A DNA stretch of 64,000 nucleotides from Gluconacetobacter azotocaptans. GTDB lineage: Bacteria > Pseudomonadota > Alphaproteobacteria > Acetobacterales > Acetobacteraceae. Below the pieces are notes generated by a model, which saw nothing but the letters and a program-made list of their open reading frames with translations, was not told the DNA's origin and made no database searches. The stretch covers positions 186,001 through 250,000 of the forward strand of contig NZ_JABEQF010000004.1 of assembly GCF_014174355.1 (NCBI RefSeq). Direction: 5' to 3'. This document shows positions 53,482 through 61,488 of the stretch, piece after piece; within the stretch, counting starts at the first letter, position 1, and every line of letters begins with the position of its first letter. The position numbers were made by a program, and so were the translations under genes.

Positions 53482-53871
53482 ATGGGTTCCTATCTGCATA
53501 CGATGGTCCGGGTCCGGAATCTCGAAGCCAGCATTGCCTTCTATGCGCTGCTGGGCATGCGGGAGTTGCGGCGCCGTGAGGTCCCGGAGGGTAAATACAC
53601 CCTGGTTTTCATCGGCTACGGCGACAATGCGGCGGGGCAGGCGGAAATCGAGTTGACCTACAATTGGGGCCAGGACGACGGCTATGAGGTCGGCACCGGA
53701 TTCGGCCATTTCGCGGTCGGCGTGCCCGATGTGGCGGGCATGGTCGAGGCCGTTCGTGCCGGTGGCGGCAAGGTCACGCGCGAGGCCGGTCCGGTGAAAT
53801 TCGGCACGACCGTGATCGCCTTCGTCGAGGACCCGGACGGCTACAAGATCGAACTGATCCAGCGCGGCTGA
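53482..53871 (+). CDS. gloA: Lactoylglutathione lyase (glyoxalase I)
   Basis: GloA turns the methylglyoxal-glutathione adduct into S-lactoylglutathione. The 129-residue protein has Leu-His-Thr-Met-Val-Arg-Val at 5-11 (ligand His6), Glu-Ile-Glu-Leu-Thr-Tyr-Asn-Trp-Gly near 56-64, Gly-His-Phe-Ala-Val near 76-80, and [12 protein letters not shown] near the end. These closely match the nickel-type enzyme of E. coli. A GGGAGAATCG site precedes the ATG. Confidence 0.95.
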   Translation: MGSYLHTMVRVRNLEASIAFYALLGMRELRRREVPEGKYTLVFIGYGDNAAGQAEIELTYNWGQDDGYEVGTGFGHFAVGVPDVAGMVEAVRAGGGKVTREAGPVKFGTTVIAFVEDPDGYKIELIQRG

Positions 53872-53888
53872 GCGCGGCCCCGGCCCCC

Positions 53889-54104
53889 TCAGTCGGGGGG
53901 CTGCCGGGGGGACAGGTCCTTCAGCCGTTGGACGGCCTGTTCCACCGCGTTCAGGATACCCTCCGCCGCGTCACGGACCTGCGGGTCCGAATGGGTGGTC
54001 AGCTTGTCGGCCTGCAGCACGGCCGGGGACAGCAGCCCGCGTACATCGTGCAGCACGCGCGCGGTCTGGCGTGCCCTGATGTTCGATTCGGTGTCGTCCG
54101 TCAT
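53889..54104 (-). CDS. Small protein resembling a histidine-kinase dimerisation helix, 71 aa
   Basis: This short helical protein has Leu-His-Asp-Val-Arg-Gly-Leu-Leu-Ser-Pro near 18-27, which resembles the H-box of histidine kinase dimerisation domains, followed by a heptad-like second helix ending Leu-Lys-Asp-Leu-Ser-Pro. There is no ATPase domain. It is convergent with gloA (17 nt between stops) and divergent from rpmH. The likeness to an H-box is by eye and needs a profile test. Confidence 0.6.
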   Translation of the reverse strand: MTDDTESNIRARQTARVLHDVRGLLSPAVLQADKLTTHSDPQVRDAAEGILNAVEQAVQRLKDLSPRQPPD

Positions 54105-54184
54105 GCGTCATATCCCGCACGGCGCGTGGAAAGGGTGAAATGGGGCCGCATATCATGGCCGGTCATGGCTGGGGTTCTTCCACG

Positions 54185-54213
54185 TTGACGCCTTGGAAAA
54201 CGGGCAGTATAAG
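54185..54213 (+). promoter_or_regulatory. rpmH promoter
   Basis: TTGACG (54185-54190), 17 nt, TATAAG (54208-54213): the strongest sigma-70-like pair I see in the window. Initiation near 54220 would leave a leader of about 85 nt before rpmH. Confidence 0.8.
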
Positions 54214-54305
54214 GCGCGCCTCGGGTCGGGTGCCTTCAGGTCGCCCGGACATGTCGTGGATTTAATCCGCGATGAAATTATTGCTGTCAATCGGGGAGTG
54301 CCGTC

Positions 54306-54440
54306 GTGAAGCGCACGTATCAACCGTCTAAGCTGGTCCGCAAGCGCCGTCACGGCTTTCGCGCACGTATGGAAACCGTTGGTGGCCGCAAGGTGATCGC
54401 CAATCGCCGTGCCAAGGGCCGCAAGCGCCTGTCCGCCTGA
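54306..54440 (+). CDS. rpmH: Ribosomal protein L34
   Basis: L34 is a small basic protein of the 50S subunit. The 44-residue protein starts at a GTG behind GGGGAG and has the family sequence Lys-Arg-Thr-Tyr-Gln-Pro-Ser-Lys, Arg-Arg-His-Gly-Phe-Arg-Ala-Arg and the closing Lys-Gly-Arg-Lys-Arg-Leu-Ser-Ala. It starts the rpmH-rnpA-yidD-yidC unit. Confidence 0.97.
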   Translation: MKRTYQPSKLVRKRRHGFRARMETVGGRKVIANRRAKGRKRLSA

Positions 54441-54458
54441 TTGTCAGGCCTGTCATGT

Positions 54459-54478
54459 TCCCGGATCACGATCCGGGA
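54459..54478 (+). promoter_or_regulatory. Hairpin between rpmH and rnpA
   Basis: A perfect 9-bp dyad, TCCCGGATC and GATCCGGGA with a 2-nt gap, lies in the 65-nt rpmH-rnpA spacer. No T-run follows. It is a good candidate for a processing or attenuation site that sets L34 far above RnpA. Confidence 0.6.
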
Positions 54479-54505
54479 CATTGATGTTGCAGGGGGCTGC
54501 TGACA

Positions 54506-54856
54506 GTGGCCGACCGGTCCGTCCGTCTCAAGAAACGGTCTGAATTCCTGCGGGTTGCCGCCCGGGGGCGGAAGGTACCCTCTCCCGGACTTGTGCTTCA
54601 GGCTCTGGGCCGGGAGGATGCCGATCCCGCCCGGATCGGCTTTACCGTGACAAAAAAGGTCGGGAACGCTGTCGTGCGCAATCGTGCGCGCCGACGCCTG
54701 CGCGAGGCCGTGCGCGCCGTGGAGCGGGAGCAATCCCTGCGTGGCGTCGATCTTGTCCTGATCGGACGGGGCGGCACGGGCGGTCGCGCGTTTTCCGCGC
54801 TGGTCGGCGACCTGCGGCGGGCCTTGCGCAAGGCCGGCGTGCGGGAAGGGGAATGA
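54506..54856 (+). CDS. rnpA: Ribonuclease P protein component
   Basis: RnpA assists the catalytic RNA in tRNA 5' maturation. The 116-residue basic protein starts at a GTG and has [20 protein letters not shown] near 46-65, the RNR signature. The TGA overlaps yidD in ATGA. Confidence 0.96.
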   Translation: MADRSVRLKKRSEFLRVAARGRKVPSPGLVLQALGREDADPARIGFTVTKKVGNAVVRNRARRRLREAVRAVEREQSLRGVDLVLIGRGGTGGRAFSALVGDLRRALRKAGVREGE

Positions 54857-55125
54857 TCGTGCCCCGGACCGTTCTGGCCTGGCCCCTGATCGGGGCGATT
54901 CGCCTCTATCAATGGGTCTTCCGGCCGGTTCTCGGCCCCAATTGCCGATTCGTCCCGTCATGCAGCGATTACGCCCTGGAGGCCCTGCGTCGCCACGGCG
55001 CCTTGCGCGGCGCGATTCTTGCCGGATGGCGGATCTTGCGTTGCAATCCTTGGAATATCGGCGGATACGATCCCGTGCCGTCAGAGGAGCGCCCGCGTGC
55101 CTCCTGCTGTTCTTCCCATAGATAA
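54853..55125 (+). CDS. yidD: Membrane protein insertion efficiency factor YidD
   Basis: YidD is a small membrane-associated protein that helps YidC-dependent insertion. The 90-residue protein has [14 protein letters not shown] near 31-44 and Arg-Cys-Asn-Pro-Trp near 63-67, both family hallmarks. It lies between rnpA and yidC as usual. Confidence 0.96.
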   Translation: MIVPRTVLAWPLIGAIRLYQWVFRPVLGPNCRFVPSCSDYALEALRRHGALRGAILAGWRILRCNPWNIGGYDPVPSEERPRASCCSSHR

Positions 55126-55146
55126 CGAGAGTCTGGCTGGTCGCTG

Positions 55147-56913
55147 ATGGATACCAAGCGTTTTATCGTGGCGACGCTGCTGTCCGCCCTGGTTCTGGTT
55201 GGCTTCGAATATTTCATGCCGAAGCAGAGCCATCAGGAGGTCGCGCAGCAGGCCGGGCAGACCGACCGGCAGACTCCGCCGGCGAATGGCGCCCGTTCGG
55301 GCGCGCCGCTTGCCGGCCTCAGTTCGCAGCCGGTGTCGGTGCCGGCGCCCCAGGCCGAGACCCGGCTGCCGATCGACGCGCCGAAGGTCAGCGGGTCGAT
55401 CGACCTGCTGGGCGCGCGGCTGGATGACATGGTCCTTCGCGACTATCACGAGACCGTCCAGAAGGGCAGCCCGCAGGTCCGGATCCTGGAGACTGCGCAC
55501 GACCCGCAGCCCAATTATGTCGAAATCGGCTGGATGAACCTGCCGGGCGGCCAGGTGCGGGTGCCGGACGCCCAGACGGTGTGGAGCAGCGATTCCCCGA
55601 AACTGACCGCCGACCATCCGGTGACGCTGTCCTGGGACAACGGGCAGGGCGTGATTTTCCGGATCGTGGTTTCGATCGACGCCCACTACATGTTCGCGAT
55701 CGATCAGCAGGTCAGCAACCAGTCCGGCCAGCCGCTGTCGCTGTACCCCTACGCCCGTGTCGACCGCGCCTATACGCCGACCGAAACCGGCGGCTATCTG
55801 GTGCATGAAGGGCCGATTTCGGTCATCGACGGACGGCTTGACGAAAGCTCGTACAAGACGCTGCGCACTGGGGCGACGCCGCCGGCCAATACGGCATGGA
55901 GCAAGGCCGGGCAGGGCGGCTGGGCCGGCATCACCGACAAATACTGGCTGACGGCCGTGATCCCGCAGCAGGACACGGCGGTGACGGGCAGCTACGGCTA
56001 TCAGGCCAACAGCGGGGCCGGCATCTATCAGGTGGGCTTCATCGCCCAGGCGGCGACGGTGGTGGCGCCCGGGGCGACGGCCTCGACCAGCAGCCATGTC
56101 TTCGCCGGCGCCAAGGAGGTCGACCTGCTGGAACGCTACGAAGCCAGCCTGCACATCCCCGATTTCTGGAAGGCCGTCGATTTCGGATGGTTCGCCTTCC
56201 TGACGCGCCCGATCTTCTACGTGCTGGACTGGCTGAATACGCTTCTGGGCAATTTCGGCCTGGCGCTGATGGCGTTTACCCTGCTGGTCAAGGCGCTGTT
56301 CTTCCCGCTGGCGACGCGCCAGTTCCGCTCGATGGGCAAGATGCGCCAGCTGCAGCCCAAGGTTAAGGCCCTGCGCGAGCGCTACAAAGACGACCAGATG
56401 GCCATGAATCAGCAGATGATGGCGCTGTACAAGGCCGAAGGCGTGAACCCGGCCAGCGGGTGCCTGCCGATGGTGGTGCAGATCCCGGTCTTCTGGTGCC
56501 TCTACAAGGATTTGTACATCACCATCGAAATGCGGCACGCGCCGTTCTTCGGCTGGATTCACGACCTGTCCGCACCGGACCTGACCAATCTGTTCAACCT
56601 GTTCGGCCTGATTCCGTGGGATCCGACGGTGCTGTCGCCGTTCCTGCAACTGGGGATCTGGCCCATCCTGTTCGGCGCCACGATGTATGTGCAGCAGAAG
56701 CTGAACCCGGCGGCGATGGACCCCGCGCAGCAGCGCATGTTCCAGCTGATGCCCGTACTGTTCACCTTCTTCATGGCCCGTCAGCCCTCGGGACTGGTGA
56801 TCTATTACTGCTGGAACAATCTGCTGACGATGGCGCAGCAATTGCTGATCCAGCACCGCATGAAGGGCGATATCGAGAAGACCGCCGCCATTCCGGCGAC
56901 CGGACGGAAGTGA
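55147..56913 (+). CDS. yidC: Membrane protein insertase YidC
   Basis: YidC inserts and folds inner-membrane proteins, alone or with SecYEG. The 588-residue protein has an N-terminal anchor (about 7-22), a linker, a large periplasmic domain (about 75-340), and the conserved five-helix core (about 350-575). The core carries the hydrophilic-groove Arg region and the segments Gly-Cys-Leu-Pro-Met-Val-Val-Gln-Ile-Pro-Val-Phe and Met-Phe-Gln-Leu-Met-Pro. The length fits the Gram-negative type. Confidence 0.97.
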   Translation: MDTKRFIVATLLSALVLVGFEYFMPKQSHQEVAQQAGQTDRQTPPANGARSGAPLAGLSSQPVSVPAPQAETRLPIDAPKVSGSIDLLGARLDDMVLRDYHETVQKGSPQVRILETAHDPQPNYVEIGWMNLPGGQVRVPDAQTVWSSDSPKLTADHPVTLSWDNGQGVIFRIVVSIDAHYMFAIDQQVSNQSGQPLSLYPYARVDRAYTPTETGGYLVHEGPISVIDGRLDESSYKTLRTGATPPANTAWSKAGQGGWAGITDKYWLTAVIPQQDTAVTGSYGYQANSGAGIYQVGFIAQAATVVAPGATASTSSHVFAGAKEVDLLERYEASLHIPDFWKAVDFGWFAFLTRPIFYVLDWLNTLLGNFGLALMAFTLLVKALFFPLATRQFRSMGKMRQLQPKVKALRERYKDDQMAMNQQMMALYKAEGVNPASGCLPMVVQIPVFWCLYKDLYITIEMRHAPFFGWIHDLSAPDLTNLFNLFGLIPWDPTVLSPFLQLGIWPILFGATMYVQQKLNPAAMDPAQQRMFQLMPVLFTFFMARQPSGLVIYYCWNNLLTMAQQLLIQHRMKGDIEKTAAIPATGRK

Positions 56914-56925
56914 GCGCCTGACCGC

Positions 56926-57597
56926 ATGTCGGATTTCCAAGCAAGCCCGCGTAACCCCGAGGAGCAGGAGAATCTGGTCGAGACCGGACGCCTGCTGTTC
57001 GCCGGCGCCTGCGACTTCGTCTTCGGTGCGCAGAAGCTGGAGCAGGTGCCCCCGCCCAACCTGCCCGAGATCGCCTTTGCCGGCCGGTCGAATGTCGGCA
57101 AGTCCAGCCTGATCAACGCCCTGACCGGACGAAAGGCCCTGGCCCGGGCTTCGTCCGAGCCGGGTCGAACCAAGCATTTGAATTTCTTCGATTTCCCTGG
57201 ACGGCTGACCTTGGTCGACATGCCCGGCTATGGGTATGCGAAGGCGGCGAAGGACGTGAAGGAAGACTGGCAGGGCATGATGTTCTCGTTCCTGCGGGGG
57301 CGACCGACCTTGCAGCGCGTCATCCTGCTTCTGGATTCGCGGATCGAGGTCAAGCAATCGGATCGCGAGATCATGAAGCTGCTGGACCGCGCGGCGGTGA
57401 CCTTCCAGATCGTGCTGACCAAGTGCGACGGGCTGAAACCCGGCGCGCTGGCGGCCAAATGCGCCCAGGCCACCGACCTTGCCCGCCAGCATGCCGCGGC
57501 CTTTCCCGACATCATCGCCACCAGCAGCGACAGCGGAATGGGCATCCCCGAACTGCGCGCCGAACTGGCTGCCCTGGCCCTGCCGCAGGCGGGTTGA
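56926..57597 (+). CDS. engB: Ribosome biogenesis GTP-binding protein EngB/YsxC
   Basis: EngB is a GTPase needed for 50S assembly. The 223-residue protein has Gly-Arg-Ser-Asn-Val-Gly-Lys-Ser-Ser (G1) near 53-61, Asp-Met-Pro-Gly-Tyr-Gly-Tyr-Ala (G3) near 98-105 and Thr-Lys-Cys-Asp (G4). It follows yidC by 12 nt. Confidence 0.96.
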   Translation: MSDFQASPRNPEEQENLVETGRLLFAGACDFVFGAQKLEQVPPPNLPEIAFAGRSNVGKSSLINALTGRKALARASSEPGRTKHLNFFDFPGRLTLVDMPGYGYAKAAKDVKEDWQGMMFSFLRGRPTLQRVILLLDSRIEVKQSDREIMKLLDRAAVTFQIVLTKCDGLKPGALAAKCAQATDLARQHAAAFPDIIATSSDSGMGIPELRAELAALALPQAG

Positions 57598-57648
57598 GCG
57601 GCGGCGGGGCCAGACAGGCCCGATCATGAGGAAAACAGGCACGATCCG

Positions 57649-58554
57649 ATGACCGACATCGCACAGACCGTGAAGGACGCGCAGGAACGGGCGGCCGTAC
57701 TGGCCCAGGCGCTTCCCTATCTTCGCCGCTACGCCGGCGATACGCTGGTGGTCAAATATGGCGGCCACGCCATGGTCGACGATTCGCTGTCGAACGCCTT
57801 CGGCCACGATATCGCCCTGCTTAAGCTGGTGGGCGTCAATCCGGTGGTGGTCCATGGCGGCGGCCCGCAGATCAGCGCCATGCTGCAGCGGCTGCAGATC
57901 AAATCGACCTTCGTGGACGGGTTGCGGGTCACCGATGCCGCCATGGTCGATGTGATCGAAATGGTCCTGTCGGGCAAGGTGAACAAGCAGGTCGCCGGCC
58001 TGATCAACCAGGCCGGGGCGCTGGCCGTCGGGATTTCGGGCAAGGATGGCGGTCTGATCACCGCCCGGCGTCTGCAACGCACGGTCCGCGACGCCGACAC
58101 CCAGGCCGAGCGGGTTCTGGATCTGGGATTTGTCGGCGAGCCGGTGCGGATCGATCCGCGTGTGCTGTATGCGCTGTCCGGTTCGGGCCTGATCCCGGTC
58201 ATCGCCCCGATCGGCTGCGGCGAAGACGGCGAAACCTATAACATCAACGCCGACACCGCCGCCGGCGCCATCGCCGGGGCGGTGCATGCCACCCGCCTGC
58301 TGATGCTGACCGACGTGCCGGGCGTCCTGGACGAAAACGGCGTGTTGATCCCCGAATTGACGGCCGAGGAAGCCCGTCGCGGCATCGCCAGCGGCATGAT
58401 CAGCGGCGGCATGATCCCCAAGGTCGAAACCTGCCTGGAAGCGGTGCGCGCGGGCGCCCGGGCGGCCGTGATCCTGGACGGACGCGTGCCCCATGCGTGC
58501 CTGCTGGAGCTGTTCACCGAGGCCGGGCCGGGAACCCTGATCCGCGGAGAGTAA
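57649..58554 (+). CDS. argB: Acetylglutamate kinase
   Basis: ArgB phosphorylates N-acetylglutamate in arginine synthesis. The 301-residue protein has Val-Lys-Tyr-Gly-Gly-His-Ala-Met near 36-43, Val-Val-His-Gly-Gly-Gly-Pro-Gln-Ile near 66-74 and Met-Leu-Thr-Asp-Val-Pro-Gly-Val-Leu near 219-227. The N-terminal extra helix fits the hexameric, arginine-inhibited type. Its place next to engB and dapD is typical of alphaproteobacteria. Confidence 0.96.
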   Translation: MTDIAQTVKDAQERAAVLAQALPYLRRYAGDTLVVKYGGHAMVDDSLSNAFGHDIALLKLVGVNPVVVHGGGPQISAMLQRLQIKSTFVDGLRVTDAAMVDVIEMVLSGKVNKQVAGLINQAGALAVGISGKDGGLITARRLQRTVRDADTQAERVLDLGFVGEPVRIDPRVLYALSGSGLIPVIAPIGCGEDGETYNINADTAAGAIAGAVHATRLLMLTDVPGVLDENGVLIPELTAEEARRGIASGMISGGMIPKVETCLEAVRAGARAAVILDGRVPHACLLELFTEAGPGTLIRGE

Positions 58555-58605
58555 GGTCCGATCGCGCGGGGGGACCCGCGCGGCACGCCGGCCGGCCGAG
58601 ATGCG

Positions 58606-58671
58606 TTGACAGTGCGGGGCTTCCTTCGCATGGTCCCGCCACATTATGACAGTGCGACATGACAGTGCGAC
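58606..58671. repeat. Repeated TGACAGTGCG upstream of dapD
   Basis: TGACAGTGCG occurs three times: at 58607-58616, and within two exact tandem 13-mers ATGACAGTGCGAC at 58646-58658 and 58659-58671. The first copy is part of TTGACA, a possible -35 box with a weak CATGGT 17 nt later. Such spaced copies could bind a regulator. Confidence 0.7.
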
Positions 58672-58714
58672 CGGGGCACAGGCCCGTCGCCCCCACCGAC
58701 AGGATTGCCAGGAT

Positions 58715-59563
58715 ATGACCGACCAGAGCCTCCAGAACCGCATCGAGGCCGTGTGGGAGCGGCGCGACACGCTGTCTTCCGCGACGACCGGAGAAGATCG
58801 CGAGGCCGTCGAGATCGCGCTGGCGGGGCTGGACGCCGGCGACTTGCGCGTCGCGGCCCCGGGCCAGAATGGCTGGGTGGTGAATGAATGGCTGAAGAAG
58901 GCGGTGCTGCTGTCCTTTCGGCTGAATGACAGCCACCTGATGGCAGGCGGCGGGGCCGGTGCGCCGTCGTTCGACAAGGTTCCGCTGAAGTTCGATGGCT
59001 GGGACGAAGCGCGCTTCGCCCAGGCCGGGTTCCGCGCCGTGCCGGGCGCCATCGTTCGCCGCTCGGCCTACATCGCGCCGGGCGTGGTGCTGATGCCCAG
59101 CTTCGTCAATGCCGGCGCGCGCGTCGAAAGCGGCACGATGGTCGATACCTGGGTAACGATCGGAAGCTGCGCGCAGATCGGCCGCAACTGCCATATCAGC
59201 GGCGGCGTCGGTATCGGCGGCGTGCTGGAGCCCCTGCAGGCCGCCCCGGTGGTCATCGAGGACGACTGCTTCATCGGCGCCCGGTCGGAAGTGGCCGAGG
59301 GCGTGATCGTCGAGCGTGGCAGCGTGCTGTCGATGGGGGTGTTCATCGGCGCATCAACCAAGATCGTCGACCGTGCGACCGGCGAGGTGTTCGTGGGTCG
59401 GGTGCCGGCCTATTCGGTCGTCGTCCCCGGTACCCTGCCGCCGCGCCAGGCGACCTCGGCCGATGGCGCGCCGTTGCCGGCGCTGGCCTGCGCGGTGATC
59501 GTCAAGCGGGTGGACGAGCGCACCCGCTCCAAGACCTCGATCAACGAATTGCTGCGGGATTGA
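58715..59563 (+). CDS. dapD: Tetrahydrodipicolinate N-succinyltransferase
   Basis: DapD succinylates tetrahydrodipicolinate in lysine/meso-diaminopimelate synthesis. The 282-residue trimeric beta-helix protein has hexapeptide repeats (about 110-230), Gly-Thr-Met-Val-Asp-Thr-Trp near 138-144 and [11 protein letters not shown] near 162-172. The start at 58715 fits the family; the frame opens earlier within the tandem repeats. dapE follows after 11 nt. Confidence 0.96.
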   Translation: MTDQSLQNRIEAVWERRDTLSSATTGEDREAVEIALAGLDAGDLRVAAPGQNGWVVNEWLKKAVLLSFRLNDSHLMAGGGAGAPSFDKVPLKFDGWDEARFAQAGFRAVPGAIVRRSAYIAPGVVLMPSFVNAGARVESGTMVDTWVTIGSCAQIGRNCHISGGVGIGGVLEPLQAAPVVIEDDCFIGARSEVAEGVIVERGSVLSMGVFIGASTKIVDRATGEVFVGRVPAYSVVVPGTLPPRQATSADGAPLPALACAVIVKRVDERTRSKTSINELLRD

Positions 59564-59574
59564 CCGGGCCGGCG

Positions 59575-60720
59575 ATGCAGCGGCCCACGTCCGCCACCCT
59601 GCCGCTGGCGCGTGACCTGATCCGCGCGCCGTCGGTGACGCCGGACGACGGCGGGGCGATCGGCGTTCTGGCCACGGCCCTGCGGGGCCTGGGCTTCGAC
59701 ATCGTCGATCTGCCGTTTGGCGAGGGTGCCGCGCGCACGCCCAATTTATTTGCCCGGTTGGGCCGCGGCAGCCCCCATCTGTGTTTCGCAGGCCATACCG
59801 ATGTCGTCCCGGCGGGCGAGCAGGGTTGGACCAGCGGCCCGTTCGATGCGGTGATTCGCGACGGTCGGCTGTACGGCCGGGGGGCCTGCGACATGAAGGG
59901 CGGGATTGCCGCCTTCGTCGGCGCGATCGACCGCTACCTGTCCGACGGGCGGCCCCTGGCGGGGTCGATCAGCCTGCTGATCACCGGCGACGAGGAAGGC
60001 CCCGCCACCCACGGTACCGTCCGGGTGCTGGAATGGATGCGCGACCACGGCCAGATCCCCGATTTCTGCCTGGTGGGCGAACCGACCAATCCGGAACATC
60101 TGGGCGACGTCATCAAGATCGGGCGTCGCGGCAGCCTGAATGCCCGGATTGTCGTGCCCGGTATCCAGGGGCACGTGGCGTATCCCCACCGTGCGGACAA
60201 TCCGGTCCATCGCCTGCTGGCGATCCTGGCTGAACTGACGGCGGTGCCGCTGGATGACGGTACCGAGTGGTTCGAGGCGTCCAGTCTGCAGGTCACCAGC
60301 ATCGACGTGGGCAACTCCGCCACCAACGTGATCCCCGGGCGGGCGGAGGCGCGGCTGAACATCCGGTTCAACGACCTGCATACCGGGCAGGGCCTGGCGG
60401 AGTGGATCGCATCGGTCTGCCGTACCCATGCCCCGGCGGCCGAAGCGGATGTCCGGATCAGCGGCGAGGCCTTCCTGACGCAGCCCACCGCCGAGGTCGA
60501 TATGCTGGTCGCGGCGATCCGCGCGGTGACGGGCCGGGAACCGCGGCTGGATACCGGGGGCGGGACCTCCGACGCCCGTTTCATCAGCCGCTATTGCCCG
60601 GTTGCGGAATTCGGCCTGGTAGGCGCCAGCATGCACAAGGTCGACGAACATGCATCCGTCGCCGACCTCGAGGAACTGACGGACATCTATGCGTCCTTTC
60701 TTGAAAGGCTGATGAGATAA
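59575..60720 (+). CDS. dapE: Succinyl-diaminopimelate desuccinylase
   Basis: DapE removes the succinyl group to give LL-diaminopimelate for lysine and the cell wall. The 381-residue zinc enzyme has Cys-Phe-Ala-Gly-His-Thr-Asp-Val-Val-Pro near 64-73, Gly-Arg-Gly-Ala-Cys-Asp-Met-Lys-Gly-Gly near 101-110 and Thr-Gly-Asp-Glu-Glu-Gly-Pro-Ala near 137-144 (catalytic Glu). The ATG at 59575 is preferred; a TTG overlapping the dapD stop at 59560 is possible. The stop overlaps the next gene's ATG by one base. Confidence 0.96.
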   Translation: MQRPTSATLPLARDLIRAPSVTPDDGGAIGVLATALRGLGFDIVDLPFGEGAARTPNLFARLGRGSPHLCFAGHTDVVPAGEQGWTSGPFDAVIRDGRLYGRGACDMKGGIAAFVGAIDRYLSDGRPLAGSISLLITGDEEGPATHGTVRVLEWMRDHGQIPDFCLVGEPTNPEHLGDVIKIGRRGSLNARIVVPGIQGHVAYPHRADNPVHRLLAILAELTAVPLDDGTEWFEASSLQVTSIDVGNSATNVIPGRAEARLNIRFNDLHTGQGLAEWIASVCRTHAPAAEADVRISGEAFLTQPTAEVDMLVAAIRAVTGREPRLDTGGGTSDARFISRYCPVAEFGLVGASMHKVDEHASVADLEELTDIYASFLERLMR

Positions 60721-61355
60721 TGCAGGGACGCAGATTGCCGCAGGGGTCGCTGCCCGGCGGGGCCGGGAACATCTTCCGGGGCATGTTGCTTCTGGGCCGT
60801 GGACGGCGCGACGGGATGAGCTGCTTCGGCGCGACGCCGGACGCCGTGCTGACGGCCCTGGCGCCGCGAATCGCGTTGTGGCTGGTGGGTGGCCTGCTGA
60901 CCATCGTCCAGGCTCCGGGCGGCCTGAGCGGCACCAAGGTTGTGTTCTCGCTCTGTCTGGTTCTGGCGCCTGTCGTCGTGACCCACCTGCTGGCGCGGCT
61001 GTGGGGGCGTGAAGCCCTGTGGCCGCGGTATATGGCGGCGGCGCTGTGGTGCGACTGGCTGGTGCTGTTCGTCATGCTGGGCTCGGTGGCGCTGCTGGCC
61101 GTGGTTCTGCCCTCGGGCACGAATACGCTGAAGGCCACGCTGCTGCTGAACGGCATCGTGCTGGGGTACAATCTGTGGCTGACATGGTTCGTGGCACGGG
61201 TCGGGCTGGCGCTGGGGGCATGGCGCGCGATCCTGGTCGTAATTGCCGTGGCGTCGGCGGTCCTGGGCCTGGGCGAACTGTCGGCGCTGCTGCCGCCGCA
61301 TTACGCACCCTGGCAGGATTTCCTGGCCCTGCCGCCTACCCACGGGATGCGATAA
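60720..61355 (+). CDS. Hypothetical polytopic membrane protein, 211 aa
   Basis: The ATG shares a base with the dapE stop, so it is probably translated with dapE. After a basic, Gly-rich start of about 40 residues come five hydrophobic segments (near 48-65, 75-92, 108-130, 138-160 and 165-188) with few charged residues. I do not recognise a family. Transporter or envelope roles are guesses. Confidence 0.75.
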   Translation: MQGRRLPQGSLPGGAGNIFRGMLLLGRGRRDGMSCFGATPDAVLTALAPRIALWLVGGLLTIVQAPGGLSGTKVVFSLCLVLAPVVVTHLLARLWGREALWPRYMAAALWCDWLVLFVMLGSVALLAVVLPSGTNTLKATLLLNGIVLGYNLWLTWFVARVGLALGAWRAILVVIAVASAVLGLGELSALLPPHYAPWQDFLALPPTHGMR

Positions 61356-61429
61356 GTCGGGTTCTGCCCGAACCCGCAAGGGCCTCGGCCCTTGTATCCC
61401 CATTCGTTTCATAAAATTCTGGGTTTCCA

Positions 61430-61467
61430 AAGGGCGTTGCCCTTGGTGGGTCAAGGGCAACGCCCTT
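61430..61467. repeat. Perfect 16-bp inverted repeat, REP-like
   Basis: AAGGGCGTTGCCCTTG (61430-61445) and its exact complement (61452-61467) flank a 6-nt spacer between the convergent membrane-protein gene and truA. Each arm is itself a small dyad (AAGGGC/GCCCTT). Two more hairpins, GGGTTC/GAACCC and AAGGGCC/GGCCCTT, lie just to the left (about 61358-61394). It can serve as terminator for both sides and looks like a dispersed palindromic element. Confidence 0.8.
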
Positions 61468-61488
61468 GCCTGCGTGCCGATAGGCCGC

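Noticed and set aside
55081-59052. A 1323-codon open frame on the minus strand across yidC, engB, argB and dapD
   Set aside because: It is antisense to four well-supported genes, has no recognisable domain and is rich in His/Arg/Gln as expected for the complement of GC-rich coding DNA.
58646-59563. dapD starting at 58646
   Set aside because: The extra 23 codons cover the tandem repeats and do not match the family's N-terminus.
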